DNA from: Streptomyces chilikensis
GTDB lineage: Bacteria; Actinomycetota; Actinomycetes; Streptomycetales; Streptomycetaceae
Direction: 5' to 3'
NCBI RefSeq assembly: GCF_001642695.1
Contig: NZ_LWCC02000005.1
Location: forward strand, 1,563,936 to 1,602,053
Length of the DNA stretch: 38,118 bases
Below, one piece after another: positions 28,872-36,859 of this stretch. A program made the position numbers and the translations under genes. Below the pieces are notes generated by a model. The model had not been told where the DNA came from and did not search any database. It saw nothing but the letters and a program-made list of their open reading frames with translations. How positions within the stretch are numbered: the stretch's first letter is position 1; each line of letters opens with the position of its first letter.

Positions 28872-30527
28872 ATGCGCACCCCGTCACCACCGACCCGCAC
28901 CCGGCCCCCTCGGCGCACCCCCCTGCCGACCGGTGCCGCCGTCCTCCTCCTGCTGCTGACCTCGCCGGTCTGGGGCCCGCCGGCCGCCGCCGCGCCCTCC
29001 TCGCCGGTCGCCGCGGCGCCCGCCGGGGAACGGGGCGGGGAGCCGGCCGGGGAACGGGCCGCCACCTCGGTGGCGGACGTCGCCCTGCCCGTGGTGCTCG
29101 GCGGCGCGGTCGGCGTCCTGGCCGGATACGGCTACGTCCGCCGCGCCCGCCGGACCCGGACCCGCACGCCCGCCACCGGGACCGGCACCGCGGCCGGCTC
29201 CGGCACCGCGGCCGCGGTGCCGGACACCGTGCGGAGCGGGAGCGCGCTGACCCGGCTGCGGGCCCGCGGGGCGCGGGAGGCCGTTCCCCTGCCGGAACTG
29301 GAGGCGCGGGCCGGTGCCGCGCTGGTCGAGGCCGACGACTGCGTGCGCACCAGCCGGGAGGAGCTCGGGTTCGCCGAGGCGAGGTTCGGGGCGGCCGCGG
29401 TCCAGGGGTTCGCCCGGGCGGTGCGGACGGCCGAGGCGGAGGTCGCCTCGGTGTTCGCCCTGCTCCAGGACGCCGGGGAGCCGCCCGCCGACGGCGCGGC
29501 GCCCGGCCCCGGCCGCGTCGCCGTGCTCCACGAGGTGCTGGAGCGGTGCCGGTCGGTGGGGCGGCGGCTGGACGCCGAGACGGAGGAGTTCGACCGGCTG
29601 CGTTCCCTGGAGGACGGCTCCGGCGTCCCCGAGGCGCTGACCGTGGCCGAGCGGCGGTTCCGGGCGCTGACCGGGCGGGTCGGCGCGAGCGAGGCCAACC
29701 TGGCCGCGATCGGCGCGCGGTACGCGCCGTCCGCGGTCATGACGGTGTCCGGCCAGGTCGAACTCGCGAAGGAACGCCTGGTGTTCGCGACCAGCCGGCT
29801 CAACCGGTCGCGGCAGACCGGTGATCTGGGCGACCCGGTGACCGCGGCGATGCACCTGCGCGCCGCGGAGGGCGCGATCTCGCAGGTCGCCGCCCTGGTC
29901 AACGGCGTGGACCGGCTGGCGGCCGAACTGGCCGAGGCGGACGAGGCGGTGCCGGAGACCTTCGCGGCGGCGGTCGCCAGGGTGGGCAAGGAGCCGCTGA
30001 CGGCCCTGCGCGCGGAGGTGGACGAGGGGGCCTGCGACCCCCTGGACGTGCTGCGGCGGGTGGTGCGGACGGCGACGGCGGCGGTGCCGCTGCCGGAGGC
30101 GGCCCCGCCGGACGGGGACGACGCGCTGTTCCCGGCGGCGGTGCTGGTGGCGCGGTGCTCGGCCGCGGCCGCGGAGGACTACCTGGCGGCGCACCGGGGG
30201 GCCGTGGGGGTGCGGGCGCGGGTGCGGCTGGCGGAGGCGCACCGGCTGCTGGCCCGCGCGGTCTCCGAGCGGGCGCCGGAGGACGCGCGGGACGCGGACG
30301 GGCTGGCGCGGCAGGCGCGGCGGCTCGCCGAGGAGGACGTCCGCGCCTACCGGGACGCGTTCGGGCCCCGGGGAGGCGGGGTCGGGGGCGCGGTCCTCGG
30401 CGGCGTCCTCCTGGGCGGCGGCACGGACGGCGGTCCCCCCGGCTCCTTCGGCGGCCCCGCCACGCGGGGCCGCCGCGGCTCGGCCATGACCCCGCGCGAG
30501 GCCGACCCGGGCGGCATCGCCCCCTGA
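28872..30527 (+). CDS. Secreted/membrane coiled-coil protein resembling the C-terminal part of TPM-domain proteins
   Basis: The 551-residue protein starts at ATG 28872 (or the adjacent GTG 28869); no Shine-Dalgarno is seen, and a -10-like TACGCT lies 10 nt before. It has a signal sequence (basic RTRPPRRT, hydrophobic 20-33), an Ala/Pro/Gly linker, and a membrane helix at about 67-89 followed by RRARRTRTRT. A long Ala/Arg/Glu-rich helical, probably coiled-coil, region spans about 125-500 (EELGFAEARFGAAAVQGF, RYAPSAVM). The Gly-rich end has GGAVLGGVLLGGG. That helical region and tail are the pattern I know from actinobacterial TPM-domain proteins after their TPM domain, but the roughly 150-residue TPM domain is absent here. 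Function is unknown. Confidence 0.78.
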   Translation: MRTPSPPTRTRPPRRTPLPTGAAVLLLLLTSPVWGPPAAAAPSSPVAAAPAGERGGEPAGERAATSVADVALPVVLGGAVGVLAGYGYVRRARRTRTRTPATGTGTAAGSGTAAAVPDTVRSGSALTRLRARGAREAVPLPELEARAGAALVEADDCVRTSREELGFAEARFGAAAVQGFARAVRTAEAEVASVFALLQDAGEPPADGAAPGPGRVAVLHEVLERCRSVGRRLDAETEEFDRLRSLEDGSGVPEALTVAERRFRALTGRVGASEANLAAIGARYAPSAVMTVSGQVELAKERLVFATSRLNRSRQTGDLGDPVTAAMHLRAAEGAISQVAALVNGVDRLAAELAEADEAVPETFAAAVARVGKEPLTALRAEVDEGACDPLDVLRRVVRTATAAVPLPEAAPPDGDDALFPAAVLVARCSAAAAEDYLAAHRGAVGVRARVRLAEAHRLLARAVSERAPEDARDADGLARQARRLAEEDVRAYRDAFGPRGGGVGGAVLGGVLLGGGTDGGPPGSFGGPATRGRRGSAMTPREADPGGIAP

Positions 30528-30566
30528 CCCGCGGGGGCGGCGGGCGCGGCGCGCGCCCGGGGGTCA
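30525..30566. terminator. Shared terminator of convergent genes
   Basis: The two stop codons face each other within one hairpin: TGACCC (30525-30530) pairs with GGGTCA (30561-30566), and inside it CGGGCGC (30541-30547) pairs with GCGCCCG (30553-30559). It can end both transcripts. Confidence 0.6.
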
Positions 30567-33113
30567 GAAGAGGCTCAGGAAGGCGTCGGTGGGGTCGGGG
30601 CCGGGGGCGCCGTCCTTGGGCAGGGAGAGTTCGAACCAGACGGTCTTGCCCCGGTGGGTGCGGCGCGAGCCCCACGCCGCGCTGAGCAGCTGGACGAGCT
30701 GGAGCCCGCGGCCACCCTCGTCCGTGTCCCGCGCCCGGCGCCGCCTCGGCTGCACCAGCCCCGCGTCCCACACCTCGCACACCAGCGTCCGGTCCAGCAG
30801 CAGCCGCAGCCGGATGTCTCCCTCGCCGTACCGCAGCGCGTTGGTGACCAGCTCGCTGACCAGCAGTTCCGCGGTGTCGCCGAGCGCCTCCAGGCCCCAC
30901 CCGGCGAGCTGCTCGCGGGTGTGGTCGCGGGCCCGGCCCACGCTGCGCGCCTCCGCCGGGAAGGTCCAGTCGCCCACCGAGCTGCGCGGCAGCCCGCGGA
31001 CGCGGGCCATCAGCAGGGCGATGTCGTCCTCGCCGTGGTGGGTGTCCAGCGCGCCCAGCACCTGGTCGCAGACATCCTCCAGCGGCCGGGTCGGGTCGGT
31101 GATCGCGGCGACGAACGCGTCGAGGCCGTCGTCCAGCGGCTGGTGCCGGGACTCGACCAGGCCGTCGGTGTACAGGGCCAGCAGCGCCCCGTCGGGAAGT
31201 TCGACCTCGACCTCCTCGAACGGCTCGCCGCCGACGCCCAGCGGCATCCCCGGCGGGACCTCCAGCATGACCCCCGGCCGGCCCGGCTCGACCACCACCG
31301 GCGGCAGGTGCCCGGCGTTGGCGAAGACGCAGCGCCGGGTGACCGAGTCGTAGACGGCGTACACGCAGGTGGCCAGGTAGACCTCGGCGGGGTCGGCGCC
31401 CTCCGGCCGCCGGGCCGTACGGCCGCTCTTCTGCGCGGGCAGTCCGGGCGAGCCGAGGCCGCGGGCGATCTCGTCGAGCGCCCCCAGCACCTCGGCCGGG
31501 CCGAGGTCGAGCAGCGCCAGCGTCCGGACGGCGGTGCGCAGCTCGCCCATGGCGACGGCGGCCCGCAGGCCGCGCCCCATCACGTCGCCGACCACCAGGG
31601 CGGTGCGGTGGCCGGGGAGTTCGATGACGTCGAACCAGTCGCCGCCGACCTCGGCGGTGGAGCTGCCGGGGAGGTAGCGGCAGGCGATGTCCAGCCCGGC
31701 CGCCTCCGGGTCGCCGGGCGGCAGCAGGGAACGCTGCATGATCAGCGCCCGCTGGTGCTCGCGCCGGTAGAGGCGGGCGTTGTCGATGCAGACGGCGGCC
31801 CGCGAGGCCAGCTGGGCGGCCAGCGCCCGGTCCCGCTCGCCGAAGGGCTCGCTGCCGGTGACCCGGGCGAACTTCACCAGGCCGACCACGGTGTCGTGGG
31901 CGACCATCGGCACGGCGAGGGTGGAGAGCGTCCTGCGGTGGCCGCCGGCCGGCGGCACCAGCCTCGGCTCGGCCGTGCGCAGGGCATCCGCGGCGGGCGA
32001 GTTGAACGGGTAGTGGTGCACCGTGCCGACCTCGTGGGGCGTGTCGTCGGCGGGGAACGCCAGGTCGGCGACGGCGCTGGCGAAGCCGACCCGGCGCAGC
32101 GCGGCGCTGCCGTCGGCCAGGCCGGGCGCGGTCTCGTCGCCGTCCAGGAGGGCCTCGTAGAGGTCCACGGTCGCGAGGTCGCAGAAGTGGGGGACGACGA
32201 CGTCGAGCAGTTCCCGCGCGGTGGTCTGCAGGTCGAGGCTGTTGCCGATGCGGGCGCCGGCCTCGTTGAGCAGGTGGAGGTTGCGGCGGGCCGCGGCGGC
32301 CTCGCGGGCGGCCTCCTTGCGCGCGGTGACGTCTATGCCCAGCCAGGCGACGCCGATCGGGCGGCCGCTGCCGGCGTGCACGCGGTACAGGTTGACCGAC
32401 CAGTCGCGCGGCCGGCCGGTGTCGCCGGCGCGGCCGTTGACGTGCATGTCGGTGACGGAGTGACCGGTCTCCAGCACCTGGCGCAGCGCGGTCGCGACCC
32501 GTTCCGCCTCGGGGGTGGCCAGGTAGTCGTGGACGCCCTTGCCGAGGTGGTCCTCGGGCCGGCCGCCGAAGACGGAGGCGAAGCGTTGGTTGGCGCGCTG
32601 GATCCGCAGGTCGGTGTCGATCAGCAGGAAGCCGAACGGGGACTGGCCGAAGATGGCCTGCGAGGCGGCCAGGTCGGCCTCGACCCCCTGCAGGGTGCGC
32701 ACGTCGACCACCAGGCAGAGCGCGGCCCTCTCGCCCTCGCCGTTGCGGGTGGGCATGACGTGGATCTCGGCGAGGCCGTCGACCTCCTCGCCGCCGTCCT
32801 CGCCCGGCCGCCGGTAGGGGACGACCCCGGTCCACTCGCGCCCGTCGAGGATCTCGGCCATCTTGCGGCGGCCCCGGTCGCGCAGGGCGGGCAGCACGAA
32901 GCTCTCCACCGGGTCCCGGCCGACGACCAGCCCGGCGGGGATGCCGAGCAGCCGCTCGGCGCGTTCGCTCCACTGGTCGACCAGGCCGTCCGGGCCGAGC
33001 GAGAAGGAGGCGATGCGCAAAGCGTCGTAAAGAGATCCGGGAGGCCCGCTCTGCCACACCCCGTCGACCTCGAAGGCCTCGTCTCCCGGGCCCTGCGGTG
33101 GTATCCCGCCCAC
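30564..33113 (-). CDS. PAS-PAS-GAF-SpoIIE phosphatase-HATPase signalling protein
   Basis: This cytosolic regulator combines sensing with both switch activities of partner-switching pathways. From GTG 33113 it has 849 residues; that GTG follows GGAGGGG, whereas the longer start at GTG 33140 has no such site. In 33140-based numbering the domains are PAS 40-150, PAS 160-275, GAF 300-455, PP2C/SpoIIE phosphatase 480-715 (GGDWFDV with Asp501, GDVMGRG with Asp519, EDDIALL with Asp705-706), and an RsbW-like HATPase_c 725-842 (ELVTNAL with Asn767, DEGGRGL). Such proteins dephosphorylate anti-anti-sigma factors, and the HATPase may act as anti-sigma kinase. No antagonist gene lies nearby, so the partners are unknown. 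A second, stand-alone HATPase gene is just upstream. Confidence 0.92.
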   Translation of the reverse strand: MGGIPPQGPGDEAFEVDGVWQSGPPGSLYDALRIASFSLGPDGLVDQWSERAERLLGIPAGLVVGRDPVESFVLPALRDRGRRKMAEILDGREWTGVVPYRRPGEDGGEEVDGLAEIHVMPTRNGEGERAALCLVVDVRTLQGVEADLAASQAIFGQSPFGFLLIDTDLRIQRANQRFASVFGGRPEDHLGKGVHDYLATPEAERVATALRQVLETGHSVTDMHVNGRAGDTGRPRDWSVNLYRVHAGSGRPIGVAWLGIDVTARKEAAREAAAARRNLHLLNEAGARIGNSLDLQTTARELLDVVVPHFCDLATVDLYEALLDGDETAPGLADGSAALRRVGFASAVADLAFPADDTPHEVGTVHHYPFNSPAADALRTAEPRLVPPAGGHRRTLSTLAVPMVAHDTVVGLVKFARVTGSEPFGERDRALAAQLASRAAVCIDNARLYRREHQRALIMQRSLLPPGDPEAAGLDIACRYLPGSSTAEVGGDWFDVIELPGHRTALVVGDVMGRGLRAAVAMGELRTAVRTLALLDLGPAEVLGALDEIARGLGSPGLPAQKSGRTARRPEGADPAEVYLATCVYAVYDSVTRRCVFANAGHLPPVVVEPGRPGVMLEVPPGMPLGVGGEPFEEVEVELPDGALLALYTDGLVESRHQPLDDGLDAFVAAITDPTRPLEDVCDQVLGALDTHHGEDDIALLMARVRGLPRSSVGDWTFPAEARSVGRARDHTREQLAGWGLEALGDTAELLVSELVTNALRYGEGDIRLRLLLDRTLVCEVWDAGLVQPRRRRARDTDEGGRGLQLVQLLSAAWGSRRTHRGKTVWFELSLPKDGAPGPDPTDAFLSLF

Positions 33114-33301
33114 GCGAACCGTCCCCTCCAGCACACCCACCCGGGCCGGTCACCTCGGGCGGCTGCCCGCAGTATCCAGCACCGCGCCGCCGTGCGACAC
33201 CGTCCTTCACTCCCCCGGTCTCCTAACCACCCATATCCCGCCCGAACCGTGAGCACGTCGGATGGTCTGGGGGATCTCGAGCCTCGACCGGCACGGCGCC
33301 C

Positions 33302-33775
33302 TCACCCGGGCACCGTCAGCTCGAACCACACCGTCTTCCCCCGGGGGCCGGGGCGTACACCCCAGGCCCTCGCGCAGTGGGTGAGCAGGACGAGTCCGCG
33401 TCCGCTCTCGTCCTCGGGCCGCACTCCGGTCCGGTGCCGCGGCGGACGCGGTTCCCGGTCGCCGACCTCGATCAGCAGGGTGTCCGGCCGGCCGGCCTCC
33501 GGACCGGTGATCCGCAGGTCGACCGGGCCGCCCCTGCCGTGGCGCACGGCGTTGGTGACCAGCTCGGTGACGAGCAGGGCCGCCGTGTCCCGCACTCCGT
33601 CCAGTCCCCACCGGCCGAGCACCGCGGTCACCGCCGACCGGGCGGCCGGGACCGCGCCGGGCGACGCGGGGAAGGTCCATGCGGCGCGGTGCGTCCTCCG
33701 TACGTCGAGCACCTCGACCACCTCTCCGGGGAGCCGTGACCGCCACGGCACACGATCCGTGACACAAGGGCCCAT
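33302..33775 (-). CDS. Stand-alone RsbW-like ATP-binding protein
   Basis: The 157-residue protein is one HATPase_c domain of the GHKL anti-sigma kinase type. The N-box is ELVTNAVRHGRG (Glu71, Asn75), followed by EVGD (Asp106) and the glycine box ESGRGLVLL (123-131), ending GKTVWFELTVPG. The ending nearly repeats that of the neighbouring SpoIIE protein (GKTVWFELSLP). It lacks the fused phosphatase. It is encoded 188 nt upstream of the SpoIIE gene on the same strand. ATG 33775 has no good ribosome site; GTG 33751 is another possible start. Many Streptomyces proteins of this class are of unknown partner, and anti-sigma activity is an inference. Confidence 0.85.
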   Translation of the reverse strand: MGPCVTDRVPWRSRLPGEVVEVLDVRRTHRAAWTFPASPGAVPAARSAVTAVLGRWGLDGVRDTAALLVTELVTNAVRHGRGGPVDLRITGPEAGRPDTLLIEVGDREPRPPRHRTGVRPEDESGRGLVLLTHCARAWGVRPGPRGKTVWFELTVPG

Positions 33776-33868
33776 ACCCGTGGAGATGGGTGATTACCGT
33801 CACGCGGAGGAGATGTTCGGTGGGCGCGCCGCGGCGCGGCCCCGCGTCCCGGCCGGCCCTCCGCCGGA

Positions 33869-33935
33869 CGCCGCGCGGAGGACGGGCGCCGCGCGGAGGA
33901 CGGGAACGGGCGGAGGACGGGAACGGGCGGACGGG
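33869..33935. repeat. 18-bp tandem repeat between the Nudix and HATPase genes
   Basis: Two exact 18-bp units, CGCCGCGCGGAGGACGGG (33869-33886 and 33887-33904), are followed by a 17-bp variant (33905-33921) and a partial unit (33922-33935). The array abuts the Nudix stop at 33938 and lies upstream of the HATPase gene. Confidence 0.85.
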
Positions 33936-33937
33936 TC

Positions 33938-34339
33938 CTACGCCGGACGGTGGTCCAGCGCCTCGCGGACCGCGGGCACGTCCTGGTCCAGCCAGTCGAC
34001 GTCCCAGATCTCCTCGGGGCCCAGCCAGCGCAGCTCGTCGTGGTCCTGCAGGGGTTCGGGGGCCGGTGAGCCGGGCTCCAGGGCCGCGGTCCACACCCGC
34101 AGGACGTAGGGCTCGCGCAGCGGCCACTCACCGGGGACCCGCCCGACGGCCCGCGCGTCCACGCCCAGTTCCTCGCGCAGTTCGCGCACCAGCGCCTCCT
34201 CGGGCGCCTCGCCCTTCTCGACCTTCCCGCCCGGGAGCTCCCAGCGGCCCGCCAGCTCCGGGGGCGCACTACGGCGCGCGGCCAGCAGCCGGCCCCCGTC
34301 GAACAGGGCGGCTCCGACCACGGTGATGCGTACCGTCAT
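33938..34339 (-). CDS. Nudix hydrolase, MutT-like
   Basis: The 133-residue enzyme starts at ATG 34339 (MTVRITVVGAALFDGGRLL). An in-frame ATG 12 nt earlier is possible, and neither has a clear ribosome site. The Nudix box GX5EX7REUXEEXGU is complete at 38-60 (GKVEKGE..., then REL REELGV, with Glu53, Glu56 and Glu57 as metal ligands). The start pattern ALFDGGRLLAARRSAPPELAGRWELPGGK is the one seen in MutT/CTP pyrophosphohydrolase-like proteins, which hydrolyse (oxidised) nucleoside triphosphates. It lies 23 nt downstream of the small SPOR-like gene and probably shares its transcript. The substrate is not determined by the sequence. Confidence 0.9.
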   Translation of the reverse strand: MTVRITVVGAALFDGGRLLAARRSAPPELAGRWELPGGKVEKGEAPEEALVRELREELGVDARAVGRVPGEWPLREPYVLRVWTAALEPGSPAPEPLQDHDELRWLGPEEIWDVDWLDQDVPAVREALDHRPA

Positions 34340-34362
34340 GCGCCGGAGCATAGGGGAGCGGG

Positions 34363-34572
34363 TCAGGTGGAGCTGGACGGGCTGGGGTGACCCGCCGGGT
34401 TGGCGGAGCTGATCCTCTCGACCCAGTAGAGCTGCCGGGGTCCGCGCGAGTCGAGGGTGTCGGCGATCTTCTGGGCCTCGGCGCGCGTGGCGTACTGGCC
34501 CACCCGGTAGCGGTTGCCGTTGTCGTCCTGGCGGATGACCTGCCAGGGCAGAGTGATCGTCCCGTCGTTCAT
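34363..34572 (-). CDS. Small SPOR-like protein, 69 residues
   Basis: ATG 34572 follows GGAGAGG by 4-5 nt. The product reads MNDGTITLPWQVIRQDDNGN and continues YRVGQYATRAEAQKIADTL, then LYWVERI and a Ser/Pro tail. The YRVG-x-YATRAEAQ pattern resembles the SPOR-domain repeat, and Streptomyces homologues are commonly annotated so. There is no signal peptide or membrane helix, which is unlike classical septal SPOR proteins, so peptidoglycan binding is doubtful. It lies directly upstream of the Nudix gene. Its function is unknown. Confidence 0.82.
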   Translation of the reverse strand: MNDGTITLPWQVIRQDDNGNRYRVGQYATRAEAQKIADTLDSRGPRQLYWVERISSANPAGHPSPSSST

Positions 34573-34611
34573 CGCGCCTCTCCGAGTGCCGGCCCCGTCG
34601 GTGAAACCGCT

Positions 34612-34633
34612 GTACGCATATGCCCGAGCGTAC
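34612..34633. promoter_or_regulatory. Inverted repeat upstream of the SPOR-like gene
   Basis: GTACGC (34612-34617) and GCGTAC (34628-34633) form an inverted repeat with a 10-nt spacer, about 40-60 nt upstream of the ATG at 34572. On the minus strand TTGGGC lies 18 nt before GTACAG, so the repeat overlaps a possible promoter and could be an operator. The evidence is weak. Confidence 0.35.
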
Positions 34634-34694
34634 GCCCAACCTTCACGCAGCGAATACGACTTCGGACAAAGGGGCAGGCAACCGGCCATGCCGA

Positions 34695-34710
34695 GGGGGC
34701 GCACGCCCCC
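34695..34710 (-). terminator. Hairpin downstream of the GntR gene
   Basis: GGGGGC/GCCCCC with a 4-nt loop lies 114 nt past the GntR stop. A smaller hairpin (CGGTAA/TTACCG, 34813-34829) contains the stop codon itself. Either could end the transcript. Confidence 0.45.
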
Positions 34711-34823
34711 CTGCGGCGTGCGCCTGACCTTTACGCTCCCGTGCGACGGAACGCCCCGCAGGGCCCCAGGTCGTCCGAAACCCGACGCCCGGGACACCCC
34801 GCCCACCAGGGCCGGTAAGGGAG

Positions 34824-35576
34824 TTACCGCACCGGAAGGTGGTAGGAGACGCGGTAACGGTCGGCCGGAATCACCACGTCCGCCGTCTCGACCGGCCGTC
34901 CGGAGGCGTAGAACGTCCGCCGGATCATCAGCACCACGTGGCCGGGCACACCGCCGAGTGCGAGCAGTTCCTCGGCCAGCCCCGGCCGGGCCGACACCTC
35001 CTCGGTGACGTTGTCGACCACGACGTCGATCCCGGCCATGCGCTCGACCACGCCCGTCCCGCCGAGCGGCCCCTCCTCCGGCAGCATCACCGGTGTGCGC
35101 CCCGTGAGGGCCAGGGGCTCCCAGGAGGTGGAGAGCATCATCGGCTCCCCGCCCTCCCGGAACAGGTACCGGGTGCGCATCACCCGGTCGCCGGGCTCGA
35201 TGCGCAGGCGCTCGGCGATCGCCGGCTCCGCCTCCGTCTGCTCGCTGCGGGACTCCCAGGTGCCGCGCGCCTTCTCGTCGGCCTGCTCCTGGCGGAACGG
35301 GCTGGCGCCGCCCGCGGGGCGGTAGCCGGAGCGCGCGACGGGACGCGGCACGGGGCGCTCGCGCACGTAGGTCCCGGAGCCCGAGCGGCCTTCGACCAGG
35401 CCCTCGGCCATCAGCACCTTGCGGGCCTCGAGGGCCACCGTGTCGGAGACGCCGTACTCCTCACGGATCCGGGCCTGTGAGGGGAGGCGGGTGTGCGGGG
35501 GGAGCGAACCGTCGACGATCTTCTTCCGGAGATCACCCGCGACGCGTAGATACGCCGGCTGCTCACCGAATGTCAC
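34824..35576 (-). CDS. GntR-family transcriptional regulator with UTRA domain (HutC type)
   Basis: The 250-residue regulator starts at GTG 35576 (TFGEQPAYLRVAGDLRKKI). The open frame runs on to 35663, but that segment is unlike the family. The N-terminal winged helix (about 7-72: PPHTRLPSQARIREEYGVSD, VEGRSGSGTYVRER) binds DNA. A UTRA effector domain follows at about 105-245 (GDRVMRTRYLFREGGEPMML, then HVVLMIRRTFYASGRPVETADV). UTRA ligands are often sugars, phosphosugars or amino-acid derivatives; nothing here identifies the one used. No metabolic operon is adjacent, so its targets are unknown, though autoregulation is common in the family. Confidence 0.9.
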   Translation of the reverse strand: MTFGEQPAYLRVAGDLRKKIVDGSLPPHTRLPSQARIREEYGVSDTVALEARKVLMAEGLVEGRSGSGTYVRERPVPRPVARSGYRPAGGASPFRQEQADEKARGTWESRSEQTEAEPAIAERLRIEPGDRVMRTRYLFREGGEPMMLSTSWEPLALTGRTPVMLPEEGPLGGTGVVERMAGIDVVVDNVTEEVSARPGLAEELLALGGVPGHVVLMIRRTFYASGRPVETADVVIPADRYRVSYHLPVR

Positions 35577-35698
35577 TGGCCGCTCCGCTTCCGTCGGGGT
35601 GTACAGGCAGCCACAGACTGGCAACCGAGAGTTGCCGTGCGCAAGCGAGGGCCAGCGTTTCACCCGATGTGATGAACCACGGTTGACCAGGCTCTGCG

Positions 35699-35715
35699 CG
35701 GGCAGATCCTGCCCG
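35699..35715 (-). terminator. Possible terminator after the first septum-formation-like gene
   Basis: CGGGCAG/CTGCCCG, a 7-bp stem with a 3-nt loop, lies 37 nt past the stop at 35752. Confidence 0.4.
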
Positions 35716-35751
35716 GCCCGGGGCCGCTTCAGTCCCGCCGGAACACGGGCC

Positions 35752-36738
35752 TCACAGGGCCTCCGGCGGTGTGATCGAGCCGCCGTTCACCTGCGGCCGG
35801 TCAGTGGTGAGGCCCAGCCGCTCACGCAGCGGATACACGCCGGACGCGCCGGTGCTCAGCAGCCCCGAGGCCTCCTCCCAGGTGGCGTCGAATGCCTCGG
35901 CGTCCTCGGCCCGGGACAGTTCCCGCCAGGCCCCGGCGGCCCGCTCCACCTCCTCGGCGAGCGACCGGGCCGCCGGGGACACGCCGGACGGCCACCTCCG
36001 GGAGCCCAGCAGCTCCGCCATCTCCTCCAGCTCGCGGGCGACGTCGGCGGCCCACTCCTTGTTGCCGGCCAGGTCCTCGTCCGCGTACTCGGCCGGCGCG
36101 AGGTTCAGGGCGGTGCCGAGTTCGCCCGCCTCGCCGAGGTAGGCGAGCTGGTCGACGTCGAAGGCGTCCGCCGTCCGCCGCAGGGAACCCCGCAGCGGGT
36201 CCGCCCCCGGGGCGGCCCGGAACAGGCAGACGACCGACCGGGCGCCCGCGCGCCAGTCCTCCTCCAGCGGGTAGGAGTACTCGTAGGTGACGCCTCCGGG
36301 CAGCTCCCAGGGGTCCATGGCGTAGGAGGCGAGCGCGTCCAGGCACGCCCGGGGCGCGATCCCCGCCAGCTCGGCCTCGCCGGGGTAGGGTCCCGGCTCG
36401 ATGTCCAGCCCTCCGAACACCTCACCGTCGTGGGTCTGTTCGCAGGGGACCTCGGTGATCCCGGGGCCGGTGACCGGGCCCGTGCGCTCGCTCCGGTCGT
36501 GGCCGGGGTGACCGGGCTCGGTGAAGCACGCGCCGTACCTCATGGGCGTTCCCGCGGCGTTCGCCGCCGCCTTCTGGTCCTGCGGTCCGCCCCCTCGGGC
36601 GACGACGGCGAAGGCCCCCGCACCGGCGAGGACGACGGCGAGGGCCCCCGCGGTGAGGTACCTCCGCCGGTACCGCTGCGGAGCGGGCCGCGGGGACGTG
36701 CCGGGGTCCGGCGGGGAAGGGGTGTCGTCCCCGGTCAT
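35752..36738 (-). CDS. Septum-formation-like membrane protein (paralogue A)
   Basis: The 328-residue protein has a Pro-rich cytosolic N-terminus, one membrane helix (about 28-48) and a large extracytoplasmic part. Two Septum_form-like units are visible: YGACFTEP ... ITEVPCEQTHDGEVFG (about 68-110) and PRACLDALASYAMDPW ... YSYPLEEDWRAGARSVVCLF (about 130-180). A helical, acidic C-terminal region follows. The spaced cysteines probably form disulfides. Family members are linked by name to septum formation in actinobacteria, but the molecular role is not established. It is closely related to the next gene upstream (36860-38118). Confidence 0.85.
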   Translation of the reverse strand: MTGDDTPSPPDPGTSPRPAPQRYRRRYLTAGALAVVLAGAGAFAVVARGGGPQDQKAAANAAGTPMRYGACFTEPGHPGHDRSERTGPVTGPGITEVPCEQTHDGEVFGGLDIEPGPYPGEAELAGIAPRACLDALASYAMDPWELPGGVTYEYSYPLEEDWRAGARSVVCLFRAAPGADPLRGSLRRTADAFDVDQLAYLGEAGELGTALNLAPAEYADEDLAGNKEWAADVARELEEMAELLGSRRWPSGVSPAARSLAEEVERAAGAWRELSRAEDAEAFDATWEEASGLLSTGASGVYPLRERLGLTTDRPQVNGGSITPPEAL

Positions 36739-36808
36739 GGCGGTGCGCTCCTGGATCGTGGGCCTGCTCGGAGCGCATCGTAGGCGCCCTCCCGTGCCGC
36801 CCGCGCCC

Positions 36809-36840
36809 CGCCCCCGCCGCGGTGGACCACGGCGGGGGCG
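36809..36840 (-). terminator. Terminator between the two septum-formation-like genes
   Basis: A perfect 11-bp stem (CGCCCCCGCCG 36809-36819 with 36830-36840), with GGT/ACC inside the loop, lies 19 nt past the upstream gene's stop at 36860. The two paralogues are therefore probably separate transcripts. Confidence 0.75.
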
Positions 36841-36859
36841 AGGGGGCCGGCGGACCGGA

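Noticed and set aside
33760-33800. GGGTAT, a sigma-B-like -10, at the start of the stand-alone HATPase gene
   Set aside because: It overlaps the proposed ATG and has no GNNT-type -35 at 14-16 nt, so it is probably chance.
29899-34109. Long open frames on both strands overlapping the SpoIIE-type gene (over 1000 codons each)
   Set aside because: They are antisense or out of phase to the PAS/GAF/SpoIIE/HATPase gene, and their translations show only compositional bias.
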